This document shows positions 1 to 7,073 of a stretch of 21,396 nucleotides of DNA, piece after piece. This stretch comes from an uncultured Collinsella sp. (lineage in GTDB: Bacteria > Actinomycetota > Coriobacteriia > Coriobacteriales > Coriobacteriaceae), in assembly GCA_958436995.1 (NCBI GenBank), contig CAUBMI010000038.1, forward strand, positions 1 to 21,396. Direction: 5' to 3'. Below the pieces are notes generated by a model. That model ran no database searches. It saw only the letters and a list, made by a program, of their open reading frames with translations, and had not been told where the DNA came from. How positions within the stretch are numbered: position 1 is the first letter of the stretch; every line of letters begins with the position of its first letter. A program made the position numbers and the translations under genes.

Positions 1-60
1 ATCCGGTCGCACGGAGAGCATTTCCCAGTTGACAAAACTATAGGAACACCCCCCTTCATA

Positions 61-88
61 CCGCCCGTCTCATTCGTGAAGCGGGCGG
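61..88 (+). terminator. Possible terminator or leader hairpin upstream of rplS
   Basis: CCGCCCG (61-67) pairs with CGGGCGG (82-88) around a 14-nt loop. Only a short, mixed TTATCATG follows, so this is a weak candidate for the end of a gene to the left of the window. It lies upstream of the proposed rplS promoter, so it is probably not part of the rplS leader. Confidence 0.4.
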
Positions 89-134
89 TTATCATGTGCG
101 GGTTTTGTCTTTTTGTCTGCGCAAAAAATTGTTC

Positions 135-162
135 TTGCAGCAGAAACCCGCGCGTGTATACT
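135..162 (+). promoter_or_regulatory. Candidate promoter of rplS
   Basis: TATACT (157-162) matches five of six bases of the -10 consensus. A weak TTGCAG (135-140) sits 16 nt upstream as a possible -35. Transcription would begin near 169 and give a leader of about 63 nt. It is the best-placed candidate between the upstream hairpin and rplS, but the -35 is poor. Confidence 0.5.
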
Positions 163-183
163 CAAATACGTTTGTTCAACTAC

Positions 184-207
184 GTGCCGGCCAAGGTGGT
201 ACGGCAC
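184..207 (+). promoter_or_regulatory. Leader hairpin in the rplS 5' UTR
   Basis: GTGCCG (184-189) pairs with CGGCAC (202-207). Inside the loop CCA (191-193) can pair with TGG (197-199). The hairpin ends 12 nt before the Shine-Dalgarno sequence. Many bacteria control L19 through a structured leader that binds L19, so autoregulation is a reasonable inference, but no match to the known L19 leader could be confirmed here. Confidence 0.35.
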
Positions 208-231
208 CTCTAGAAGAGTAAGGAATTGCAC

Positions 232-573
232 ATGGATTACATCCGCGCAATCGAGCGTCAGCAGATCCGCGAGGACATTCCTCAGGTTCGCGTCGCCGAC
301 AACGTCAAGGTTCACTACCGCATTAAGGAAGGCGACCGCGAGCGCATCCAGGTTTTCCAGGGCGACGTCATCCGCATGGCCGGCGCCGGTGCCCGCGAGA
401 CCTTCACCGTCCGCAAGATGTCCTTCGGTGTCGGTGTTGAGCGTACCTTCCCGCTTCACAGCCCCAAGATCGCCAAGCTCGAGGTCGTTCGCCATGGTCG
501 CGTCCGTCGCGCCAAGCTGTACTACCTCCGCGACAAGGTGGGCAAGGCTGCTCGCATCCCCGAGAAGCGCTAA
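232..573 (+). CDS. rplS: 50S ribosomal protein L19
   Basis: This is the large-subunit ribosomal protein L19, which sits at the interface of the two subunits. The 113 residues match the usual family length. Recognisable L19 stretches are IPQVRVADNVKVHYRIKEGD, the RIQVFQGDVI strand, SFGVGVERTFPLHSPKI, and the basic C-terminus RRAKLYYLRDKVGKAARI. The start is the ATG at 232, with AAGGA (220-224) 7 nt upstream. A TTG six bases earlier is too close to that site. The gene appears to be its own transcription unit, with a promoter near 135-162 and a strong terminator at 610-637. In many bacteria rplS follows rpsP-rimM-trmD; that part, if present, lies to the left of the window. Confidence 0.97.
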   Translation: MDYIRAIERQQIREDIPQVRVADNVKVHYRIKEGDRERIQVFQGDVIRMAGAGARETFTVRKMSFGVGVERTFPLHSPKIAKLEVVRHGRVRRAKLYYLRDKVGKAARIPEKR

Positions 574-609
574 GAAGATCGCAGCGTCTGTCCACTCGTT
601 TGGACACGA

Positions 610-637
610 GGGTCACCTTCGGGTGGCCCTTCTTTTT
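610..637 (+). terminator. Intrinsic terminator of rplS
   Basis: An 8-bp stem GGGTCACC/GGTGGCCC (610-617 with 622-629) closes on a stable C(TTCG)G tetraloop and is followed by TTCTTTTT. A smaller hairpin, TGTCCA/TGGACA (589-594 with 601-606), precedes it. Only 29 nt separate the T run from the rnhB start. Confidence 0.9.
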
Positions 638-666
638 ATCTGATTTGCATGCAAGGAGGGTCTGGT

Positions 667-1455
667 ATGGCCAACATGACGAGCTCGGTTTCGGCATCGC
701 AGGTTGCCGGCGAGCTGGCGAGCGCCACGTTCGAGGAGATTCCCGCCCTCGTGGAGCATTATCGCGAGGACCCGCGCCAGCAGGTGATCAAGGCTTGCGA
801 GCGTGCTCTTAAGCGCCATGCCAAGGAACTTGCCGAGCGCGAGCGCGTCAATGACATGTACGAGCTTATGCATGAGCTTGGCGGCGATGGGGTGGTCGTT
901 GGTGTCGACGAGGTAGGTCGCGGATCGGTGGCCGGCCCTTTGACGGTATGCGCCGTCTGTCTTCCTATGGAGCCGCGCGTCTGGGGTATCAACGATTCCA
1001 AAAAGCTCACGCCCGCGCGCCGCGAGTTGCTCTCGGTGAAGATAGCCGAGGTGGCGACTGCCATCGGCTTTTGCCATATCGCGCCGAAGGATATCGATGA
1101 GATGGGCATGGCCCGTGCTATCCGTACTGCCGTTGCGGGCGCCGTGGCCGATACGGGACTTGAACCCGACCGCGTCCTCATGGATGGCAACCCCTTGGGC
1201 GCCGTTCCTAACGAGCGCGATGTGGTGAAGGGCGATGCCAAAATCGCCTGCATCGCCGCGGCGTCCATCATGGCCAAGGTCACGCGTGACGAGATGATGG
1301 TCGAGTACGACGCCGAGTATCCCGAGTACCATCTGGCCGAGTCGAAGGGCTATGCAAGCCCCGGGCATATCGAGGCCATTCGCAAACATGGACTTTGTCC
1401 ACTGCACCGCGTGAGCTTTTGCGGAAACTTTCTGCAGACTGAGCGCCTTTTCTAG
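667..1455 (+). CDS. rnhB: Ribonuclease HII
   Basis: RNase HII is a cytoplasmic endonuclease that cuts the RNA strand of RNA-DNA hybrids and removes single ribonucleotides misplaced in DNA. The signature GVDEVGRGSVAGPL lies at about residues 79-92. The four acidic catalytic residues are probably D81, E82, D173 (in VLMDG) and D208 (in KVTRD). The KGDAKIACIAAASIMAKVTR block is also typical. The protein has 262 residues and begins with about 75 residues before the catalytic domain, helical and charged, similar in length to the N-terminal region of the B. subtilis enzyme. The start is ATG 667, with AAGGAGGG (653-660) upstream; an in-frame ATG at 649 lies before this site and is rejected. No clear promoter fits between the rplS terminator and the gene, so read-through from rplS may supply the transcript. 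Confidence 0.96.
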   Translation: MANMTSSVSASQVAGELASATFEEIPALVEHYREDPRQQVIKACERALKRHAKELAERERVNDMYELMHELGGDGVVVGVDEVGRGSVAGPLTVCAVCLPMEPRVWGINDSKKLTPARRELLSVKIAEVATAIGFCHIAPKDIDEMGMARAIRTAVAGAVADTGLEPDRVLMDGNPLGAVPNERDVVKGDAKIACIAAASIMAKVTRDEMMVEYDAEYPEYHLAESKGYASPGHIEAIRKHGLCPLHRVSFCGNFLQTERLF

Positions 1456-1504
1456 GTCAATTGTGGAGACAGGGACCTCAGGGGTTTTATAAACCTGCTG
1501 GTAG

Positions 1505-1546
1505 CGGGCCGTATGCAACACCATTGCTGCGTACGGCCCGTTTTTT
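1505..1546 (+). terminator. Intrinsic terminator of rnhB
   Basis: A 13-bp stem (1505-1517 with 1528-1540, one G-T pair) starts with CGGGCCGTA and ends with TACGGCCCG. Six T residues follow directly. It separates rnhB from the yraN unit. Confidence 0.93.
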
Positions 1547-1644
1547 GACGGCATTTGGTCAGCTTTTGGTTTGCTTCCGGTACTTACCCGCATGAAAGGT
1601 GCCCTCATCATCGGGGCAATGCAGTGTGCGGGAAAGGAGACCCC

Positions 1645-2130
1645 ATGAGTGCCGCAAGCAAAAAGAGCAAGACGCAGCAACTCAAGGAGCGTTGGGAAAA
1701 CGGCGAGCTCGACTGTGGGGCGATGACGCCCGACTTTATCAAGGGACTCAGTCCCCGCGAGCTGGGCATGCTGGGCGAGCTGATCACCATCGACTACTTT
1801 AACGAGCGCGGCTACACCTTGCTGGAGCAGGGTTATCGTTGCACCGAGGGCGAGGCCGATCTGGTGCTGCTCGATGAGCTCGACGATGTCGTGGTGATGG
1901 CCGAGGTCAAAACCAGACGAGTTGCACTGGATTGCAGCACGCGGGTCTTTCCCGAGGAGGCCGTGGACGCCCAAAAGCAACGTCGCTACCGCCGCATCGC
2001 AAGTTGCTACCTCATGGAGCATTATCCGCTCAAGGCGATTCGCTTCGATGCCGTGGGCGTCACCATTCGTGGCGGGCATATCGCCGAGATCGAGCATCAG
2101 TACAACGCGTTCGATTGGCAGGTGTCGTGA
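1645..2130 (+). CDS. YraN family (UPF0102) nuclease-fold protein
   Basis: This belongs to the YraN/UPF0102 family, which has a PD-(D/E)XK nuclease-like fold and no well-established function. The family pattern is visible: GELITIDYFNERGYTLLE (residues 44-61), GEADLVLL (69-76) and the core AEVKTRR (86-92) with E87 and K89, then a KQRRYRRIASCYL helix (111-123) and RFDAVGV. About 43 residues, rich in Lys and Glu, precede the GE motif, more than in most relatives, which begin shortly before it. The start is ATG 1645 with AAAGGAG (1633-1639) upstream. The stop overlaps the comM start by one base. YraN genes often sit beside rnhB and comM/dprA, as here, which suggests a role in DNA metabolism, but that is inference. 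Confidence 0.9.
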   Translation: MSAASKKSKTQQLKERWENGELDCGAMTPDFIKGLSPRELGMLGELITIDYFNERGYTLLEQGYRCTEGEADLVLLDELDDVVVMAEVKTRRVALDCSTRVFPEEAVDAQKQRRYRRIASCYLMEHYPLKAIRFDAVGVTIRGGHIAEIEHQYNAFDWQVS

Positions 2131-3653
2131 TGGCGTTCGAGACGTTTGCCGTTCACGCGGCCTGCATCCGCGGCGTCGAGGCGATTCACGTCACGGTCGA
2201 GGTCTCGCTTGCCGGTGGCGTTCCGGGCATCCAGATGCTCGGCATTCCGAGCATGGAGGTGATGGAGTCACGCGGTCGTATTCGCTGCGCGATGCGCTCC
2301 GCCGGGTTCGAGATCCCGCGCTCGGGCATTACGGTCAATCTGGCGCCTGGCGATATTCGCAAGACCGGTAGCGGCTTTGATCTGCCCATCGCCATCGCGG
2401 TATTGGCGGCCGATGGTCAGATTCCCCGCGACAACCTCGATCGTTGTCTTATCGCTGGTGAGCTTGGCTTGGACGGTACGGTGCTTCCTGTCAAGGGCGA
2501 GGTGGCGTTTCAGCTATTGGCGCGTGATATGGGGCTGTCCTTTATCGCCGGCAGGTCCGATCAGCATGTGCCGCTTGCGGGCGTGGATTGTGGATTCATC
2601 GATCATTTGTCTCAGCTTGCCCATGGCATGGGCGATGCCGCGCGGCACTACTTGGATTCTGAAGTGCTCGAGGCGACCTTTGAGCCCGAGCTCGACTATG
2701 CCGACGTACTGGGGCAGGAGGTCGCCAAGCGCGGCATGGCGCTTGCGGCGGCAGGAGAACTCGGCTTGCTCATGATCGGGTCCCCGGGATCGGGCAAGAC
2801 GATGCTCGCGCGTCGTATGACCGGCATCCTGCCCGAGCTTTCCGTTGAGGATCAACAGGAGGCGCTGTGCATCCATTCGGTTTTGGGTGAGAACATTGAT
2901 GGCTTGTTGGCGGGGCACCGGCCCTTCCGCAGTCCCCATCACAGTATTTCGACCGCAGGTCTTATCGGCGGTGGGCGCCCGGTGCACCCGGGTGAGATCA
3001 GCCTTGCTCATGGCGGCGTGCTATTTTTGGACGAGCTTGCTGAGTTTCCCACGGGTGTGCTGCAGACGCTGCGTCAGCCCATCGAACGCGGCTACGTCAG
3101 GATCGTACGCGTCGACGGGGCTTTTACCTTCCCGTCGCGCTTTCAGCTGCTGGCTGCGAGCAATCCCTGCCCCTGCGGCTTTTTGGGCGATCGTGAGGTA
3201 CCGTGTCGCTGCTCGGCGGCGATGGTCGAGCGCTATCGGTCAAAGCTGCGCGGTCCTTTGGCCGACCGTATCGACATGATGATCGATGTGACCCGTCCCG
3301 ACCCTCAGGTGATTATCGAGGGCGCGGAGGGTATGTCGTCAGCTGAGTTACGTGACTACGTTGTGCGCGGTCGTGCTTTTCGCGCTTGGCGCGAATCCCG
3401 TATGGACGATGCTGATGCCGAGGCCGAGGATGACGAGACACGGTCCATTGACGGCGTCGTTTCGACCTTTGAGCTCGATGATGCGGCGGAGAAGTGTGTG
3501 CTCGGCCTGTCGAAGCGCACGCATCTCACGGGCCGCGGCATCGTGCGCCTGGTGCGTATCGCGCGTACCATCGCCGACGTCGCCGAGAGCGAGCAAGTGA
3601 CGCAGGACCACGTGCTCGAGGCGGCGATGTACCAGGGAAGGAGGGACCAATGA
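2130..3653 (+). CDS. comM: YifB/ComM family Mg-chelatase-like AAA+ ATPase
   Basis: This is a ComM/YifB AAA+ ATPase. In transformable bacteria ComM is a hexameric helicase that promotes branch migration when incoming DNA is integrated. The 507 residues are the usual length. An N-terminal Lon-protease-like fold (about 1-175) is followed by the ATPase with Walker A GSPGSGKT (217-224) and Walker B GGVLFLDEL (295-303). A four-cysteine cluster, NPCPCGFLGDREVPCRCS (345-362; C347, C349, C359, C361), is typical of the family. The C-terminal Mg-chelatase domain (about 405-507) includes LTGRGIVRLVRIARTIADV. A short acidic linker lies near 426-437. The ATG at 2130 overlaps the yraN TGA by one base, and the stop overlaps dprA by four (ATGA), implying translational coupling. 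Confidence 0.95.
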   Translation: MAFETFAVHAACIRGVEAIHVTVEVSLAGGVPGIQMLGIPSMEVMESRGRIRCAMRSAGFEIPRSGITVNLAPGDIRKTGSGFDLPIAIAVLAADGQIPRDNLDRCLIAGELGLDGTVLPVKGEVAFQLLARDMGLSFIAGRSDQHVPLAGVDCGFIDHLSQLAHGMGDAARHYLDSEVLEATFEPELDYADVLGQEVAKRGMALAAAGELGLLMIGSPGSGKTMLARRMTGILPELSVEDQQEALCIHSVLGENIDGLLAGHRPFRSPHHSISTAGLIGGGRPVHPGEISLAHGGVLFLDELAEFPTGVLQTLRQPIERGYVRIVRVDGAFTFPSRFQLLAASNPCPCGFLGDREVPCRCSAAMVERYRSKLRGPLADRIDMMIDVTRPDPQVIIEGAEGMSSAELRDYVVRGRAFRAWRESRMDDADAEAEDDETRSIDGVVSTFELDDAAEKCVLGLSKRTHLTGRGIVRLVRIARTIADVAESEQVTQDHVLEAAMYQGRRDQ

Positions 3654-4585
3654 TGGCCGAGGGGACCTTCGAGCTGCATCCAGGTGACGCGTTGTATCCC
3701 GAGACCGTTTTGGAGCTTTCTGATGTGCCCCAGACACTCTATGTGCGCGGCAACCCCGAGGTGCTTTCGACGCCCGCGCTCTCCATCATCGGCGCGCGCA
3801 AGGCCTCTCCGTATGGTCTTGCCGTGGCAGAGCTTGCGGCAAAGGTTGCGGTCGAGGCGGGCGTGACGGTAGTTTCGGGCGGCGCGGTCGGTTGTGACCA
3901 GGCCTCGGGTTGGGCTGCGGTCAATGCCGGCGGCAAACACGTCGTGGTGCTGGGGACGGGCGCCGACGTGGTCTACCCGCGTTCGAGCGCGGGGCTTATT
4001 ACGCGCACGCTCGATACGGGTGGCGCGGTCGTGTCGATCTCTCCGTGGGGCATGGGTCCGCGCAAGTTTGCCTTTCCGCGCCGCAATCGCGTAATCGCGG
4101 CCCTGTCGCAAGCCCTCTTTGTATCCGAGGCGGGTATGCCTTCCGGGACGTTTTCTACAGCCGAGGCTGCTATGGATTTGGGGCGAGAACTTCTTGCCGT
4201 GCCAGGGTCGATCCTATCGCCCGAGTCGCGTGGCACGAATTACCTCATTGCGAACGGTGCCTGCTGCATCATCGACGAGGAATCTATCGAGATGGCTATT
4301 TCACGCATCTACGGCACCCTGCGCTACTCGCGCCCCGATGCTCCCGGCATTGCCGACCTGGATCAAACACAGCAGACCGTGATGCATGCGCTCATCGCCT
4401 CTCCGCTCAAGGTCGACGACATCGCGGCGCTCGTCTCGCTCGATGCCGTCGGCGTACTCAAACTCCTGGGTTCGCTTGAGCTCGAGGGTCTTATCGAGCG
4501 CATGATGGATGGAAGGTATGCGCCCTCCAAGTTTGCCCTTCACGCTCAGACACCCTTCGGTCACAATGGAAAACATGTCAATTAG
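3650..4585 (+). CDS. dprA: DNA processing protein DprA/Smf
   Basis: DprA binds incoming single-stranded DNA and loads RecA during natural transformation; it is also widespread in bacteria not known to be competent. The Rossmann-like DprA domain spans about residues 5-215: IIGARKASPYG (47-57), VVSGGAVGCD (74-83), VVVLGTGADVVYP (98-110), FPRRNRVIAALS (142-153) and SRGTNYLIANGA (193-204). A winged-helix domain is likely at about 233-300. There is no N-terminal SAM/HhH domain. Two usual motifs are altered: the GIDxxAH-like segment reads GCDQASGW, and the segment near the usual SExP reads SISPWG. The start is the first of two adjacent ATGs, with GGAAGGAGGG upstream and a 4-base overlap with comM. 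Function as true DprA is likely but not certain. Confidence 0.92.
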   Translation: MMAEGTFELHPGDALYPETVLELSDVPQTLYVRGNPEVLSTPALSIIGARKASPYGLAVAELAAKVAVEAGVTVVSGGAVGCDQASGWAAVNAGGKHVVVLGTGADVVYPRSSAGLITRTLDTGGAVVSISPWGMGPRKFAFPRRNRVIAALSQALFVSEAGMPSGTFSTAEAAMDLGRELLAVPGSILSPESRGTNYLIANGACCIIDEESIEMAISRIYGTLRYSRPDAPGIADLDQTQQTVMHALIASPLKVDDIAALVSLDAVGVLKLLGSLELEGLIERMMDGRYAPSKFALHAQTPFGHNGKHVN

Positions 4586-4599
4586 AAAGGTGTTTGCAG

Positions 4600-5937
4600 A
4601 TGCTGTTTGATCAGGTGACGGTTATCGGTGGCGGTCTGGCGGGTTCGGAGTGCGCGATTCAGCTGGCAGATCGCGGGTTCGCCGTAAAGCTGTGCGAGAT
4701 GCGCCCCCAGGTTAGCTCCCCGGCCCACCATACCGATCACCTGGCAGAGCTCGTCTGTTCCAATTCGTTTAAGTCGACCCGTCCGGATTCCGCGGCTGGA
4801 TTGCTGAAGGCCGAGCTTGAGCGCATGGGTTCAGTCCTGCTCGATTGCGCCCATCGCGCGGCTGTTCCCGCCGGTGGCGCCTTGGCGGTCGACCGCGTCA
4901 AGTTTTCCGAGTTTGTCGAGGCCGAGGTTGCCGCCCGTCCCAATATCGAGATCATTCACGGCGAGGTCACGCAGATTCCCGAAGGTCACGTGGTCATTGC
5001 CGCTGGCCCCTTGTGCTCGCCGGCGCTGAGCGAAGAGGTCATGAAGCTCGTCGGTGGCGACGCCCTTGCGTTCTTCGATGCCGCGGCGCCGATCGTCGAT
5101 GCCTCCACGCTCGATATGGACGTGCTGTTCTCGCAGTCGCGCTACGAGGAGCAGGGGAGCGGCGACTATCTCAACGCTCCGCTCAACAAGGAAGAGTACG
5201 AGGCCTTTATCGAGGCGCTTACCACGGCCGACCGCGTGGTGCTCAAGGACTTTGAGGGCGGCGATCTGTTCCAGGCCTGCCAGCCTGCCGAGGAAGTTGC
5301 GCGCACCGGCAAGGACGCCATTCGCTTTGGCGCCATGAAGCCCGTCGGCCTCACCGACCCGCGAACCGGTCGTCGTCCCTGGGCGGCGATTCAGCTGCGT
5401 GCCGAGAACAAGGAGAAGACCGCCTATAACCTGGTGGGCTTCCAGACCAACCTGACCTTTGGCGAACAGAAGCGCGTCTTCCATATGGTGCCGGGCCTGG
5501 AGAACGCTGAGTTCTTCCGCTACGGTGTCATGCACCGCAATACCTTTGTCGATGCGCCGCACGTGCTCGATGGCACCTTTGCCGTGCCTGGTACCGGCGT
5601 GCGCCTGGCCGGTCAGATCACCGGCACCGAGGGGTACATGGAAGCCGTGGCGACAGGTCTGCTCGCGGCACTCAACACCTATGCCGAGGCTGTCGGGGCC
5701 GCTCCCATCGAGCTGCCGCGCGTGGGTGCTTTGGGCGCGCTCGTGGGCTATGCGACCGATCCGGCCACGGTGGGCTATCAGCCTATGCATGTCAACTTTG
5801 GCCTGGTGCCGCCACTCGAGGATGGTAAGCGCCGCAGCAAGCGCGACCGCTACCAGGCCTATGCGGACCGTGCGCTCGAGGCCCTTGATGCCTATCTGGC
5901 CACTCGCCCCGATCTGTTTGGAGGCGACCGGTCATAG
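4600..5937 (+). CDS. trmFO: Folate-dependent tRNA (uracil-54-C5)-methyltransferase TrmFO
   Basis: TrmFO uses methylenetetrahydrofolate and FADH2 to make 5-methyluridine at position 54 of tRNA. The 445 residues match the family. The FAD-binding VIGGGLAGSECA (8-19) is at the N-terminus, followed by CEMRP (32-36) and ELVCSNSFKS (50-59). The two cysteines important in the B. subtilis enzyme (C53 and C226) correspond to C53 and C227 (FQACQPAEE). Other family blocks are GAMKPVGLTDPRTG and MEAVATGLLAA. The ATG at 4600 has GAAAGG (4585-4590) 9 nt upstream; a TTG at 4594 is too close to it. dprA ends 14 nt before. The TAG stop lies in the sequence ATAG that probably also starts the next gene. In B. 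subtilis trmFO is likewise followed by a xer recombinase gene (codV). Confidence 0.97.
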   Translation: MLFDQVTVIGGGLAGSECAIQLADRGFAVKLCEMRPQVSSPAHHTDHLAELVCSNSFKSTRPDSAAGLLKAELERMGSVLLDCAHRAAVPAGGALAVDRVKFSEFVEAEVAARPNIEIIHGEVTQIPEGHVVIAAGPLCSPALSEEVMKLVGGDALAFFDAAAPIVDASTLDMDVLFSQSRYEEQGSGDYLNAPLNKEEYEAFIEALTTADRVVLKDFEGGDLFQACQPAEEVARTGKDAIRFGAMKPVGLTDPRTGRRPWAAIQLRAENKEKTAYNLVGFQTNLTFGEQKRVFHMVPGLENAEFFRYGVMHRNTFVDAPHVLDGTFAVPGTGVRLAGQITGTEGYMEAVATGLLAALNTYAEAVGAAPIELPRVGALGALVGYATDPATVGYQPMHVNFGLVPPLEDGKRRSKRDRYQAYADRALEALDAYLATRPDLFGGDRS

Positions 5938-6854
5938 CCTTTGACCTGTACGACACCGTCGACTCGTTTATCGCCTATATCGCACGTGTCGAGGGGCTTT
6001 CTCCCAATACGGTGACGGCCTATGGCTCGAGGCTGGAGCGCTTTGCTGCCTGGTGCGAGCGCGAGGATGTCGATGCTTTCGCTGCCGACGTGCGCACCAT
6101 TCGTCGCTATCTTGCCGAGCTTTCGCGTGAGCAGGTGGCTCCCCGAACGCTTGCGGCGCATCTGTCGGCTATCCGATCGCTCTATCGATGGATGGCTGCC
6201 GAGGGGGTCGTGGAGGGCGATGTGGTCTCGGCAATTTCCTCGCCCAAGCTTCCGCGCGATCTACCCGGTGTGCTGACGACCCAACAGGTGGAGGCGCTGC
6301 TCAAGACGCCTGATACCTCAACACCCGCGGGACTGCGCGATGCGGCGATGCTCGAGCTGCTCTATGCCTCGGGCGCCCGTATCTCTGAGCTCGCAGCACT
6401 CAATGTGGAGTCCATTGCGTGGTCCGAACGCACGCTGCGCCTGTGGGGCAAGGGGAGCAAAGAACGTATCGTCCCTCTGTATCGTCGTGCGCTCGAGGCG
6501 ACGCGTCTCTATATTGAGGAGGGAAGGCCGGAGTTGCTCGCTCAGGCAAAGCGTCGTGACCCCGTTACCGGGCCGCATCCGCTGCTTATATCGGCGCGCG
6601 GTAATCGCATGAGTGCCGCCATGCTCAGGCGGCGGTTTCATACGCTGGCGACGCTCGCCGGCATTCCGGCCGACATCGCCCCGCATGCGATGCGCCATAC
6701 CTTTGCGACCGACTTGCTCGAGGGCGGTGCGGACCTGCGCTCGGTTCAAGAGCTGCTGGGTCATGCGAGCCTGTCCACGACGCAGATCTACACGCACCTC
6801 ACGCCCGATCGGCTCAAACGTGCCGTGGCTCAAGCCCATCCCCGAGGCGAATAG
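5934..6854 (+). CDS. xerC: Tyrosine recombinase XerC/XerD family, apparent ATA start
   Basis: Xer recombinases resolve chromosome dimers at dif during cell division. All catalytic residues are visible, numbering from the proposed ATA start: R149 (SGARISEL), K173 (WGKGSKER), H251 and R254 (PHAMRHTFA), H277 (LLGHASLS) and Y286 (TQIYTHLT). Their spacing closely follows E. coli XerD (R148, K172, H244, R247, H270, Y279). The N-terminal core-binding domain clearly begins upstream of the first ordinary start, GTG 6012, because YDTVDSFIAYIARVEGLSPN is normal Xer sequence. Between the upstream in-frame stop at 5886-5888 and GTG 6012 there is no ATG, GTG or TTG. ATA 5934 lies 9 nt after GGAGG (5920-5924) and overlaps the trmFO stop as ATAG, so it is the best start, giving 306 residues. 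The XerC label rests on synteny with codV. Confidence 0.9.
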   Translation: MAFDLYDTVDSFIAYIARVEGLSPNTVTAYGSRLERFAAWCEREDVDAFAADVRTIRRYLAELSREQVAPRTLAAHLSAIRSLYRWMAAEGVVEGDVVSAISSPKLPRDLPGVLTTQQVEALLKTPDTSTPAGLRDAAMLELLYASGARISELAALNVESIAWSERTLRLWGKGSKERIVPLYRRALEATRLYIEEGRPELLAQAKRRDPVTGPHPLLISARGNRMSAAMLRRRFHTLATLAGIPADIAPHAMRHTFATDLLEGGADLRSVQELLGHASLSTTQIYTHLTPDRLKRAVAQAHPRGE

Positions 6855-6903
6855 TGGCTGGGACGTCCCGCGCCGCACTCAGGTGTGTGGTTTTGATTGC
6901 GGG

Positions 6904-6932
6904 TTGGCACGAAGATGCATTCCTGCTATCAT
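6904..6932 (+). promoter_or_regulatory. Promoter of rpsB-tsf
   Basis: TTGGCA (6904-6909) and TATCAT (6927-6932) are separated by 17 nt, and TG one base before the -10 makes it an extended -10 (TGCTATCAT, 6924-6932). Transcription would begin near 6939, giving a leader of about 135 nt. This is the strongest promoter in the window by inspection. Confidence 0.8.
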
Positions 6933-6939
6933 TCATCGG

Positions 6940-7060
6940 GTTGCTTCACGGCAACATGTTTTTATCACGCACGCGCGGCTACTTCATACCGTGGTGCCCG
7001 GGCTTTGGTAGCACATGTCCGGGTTGGTTTTGGAGGATGACCCCGCGCGGAGGCAAACCA
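6940..7060 (+). promoter_or_regulatory. Structured 5' leader of rpsB
   Basis: The leader holds a small hairpin at its very start (GTTGC 6940-6944 with GCAAC 6951-6955, then a run of five T residues at 6959-6963). Near the ribosome site there is a second inverted repeat, TGGTTT (7025-7030) with AAACCA (7055-7060), ending 1 nt before AGGAGG (7062-7067). S2 represses its own mRNA in E. coli, so a similar leader control is possible here, but nothing in the sequence proves it. Confidence 0.35.
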
Positions 7061-7073
7061 CAGGAGGTTTAAC

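Noticed and set aside
2..43. A short open frame ending at TAG 41-43 that could be the end of a gene left of the window.
   Set aside because: Only 13 codons are visible. Another frame stays open from 1 to 213 with unlikely composition, so neither can be called a gene.
29..60. A perfect TTGACA at 29-34 as part of an rplS promoter.
   Set aside because: The nearest -10-like sequence (TTCATA, 55-60) is 20 nt away and a hairpin follows, so it is less likely than the TATACT at 157-162.
1545..1590. A TTGACG -35-like element at the end of the rnhB terminator as promoter of the yraN unit.
   Set aside because: No -10-like hexamer lies 16-18 nt downstream. TACTTA at 1581 is too far away. The promoter of this unit was not found.
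6012..6854. xer gene starting at GTG 6012, the first ordinary start codon.
   Set aside because: It would remove about 26 residues of well-conserved Xer N-terminal domain and has no ribosome site, whereas GGAGG is correctly placed for ATA 5934.
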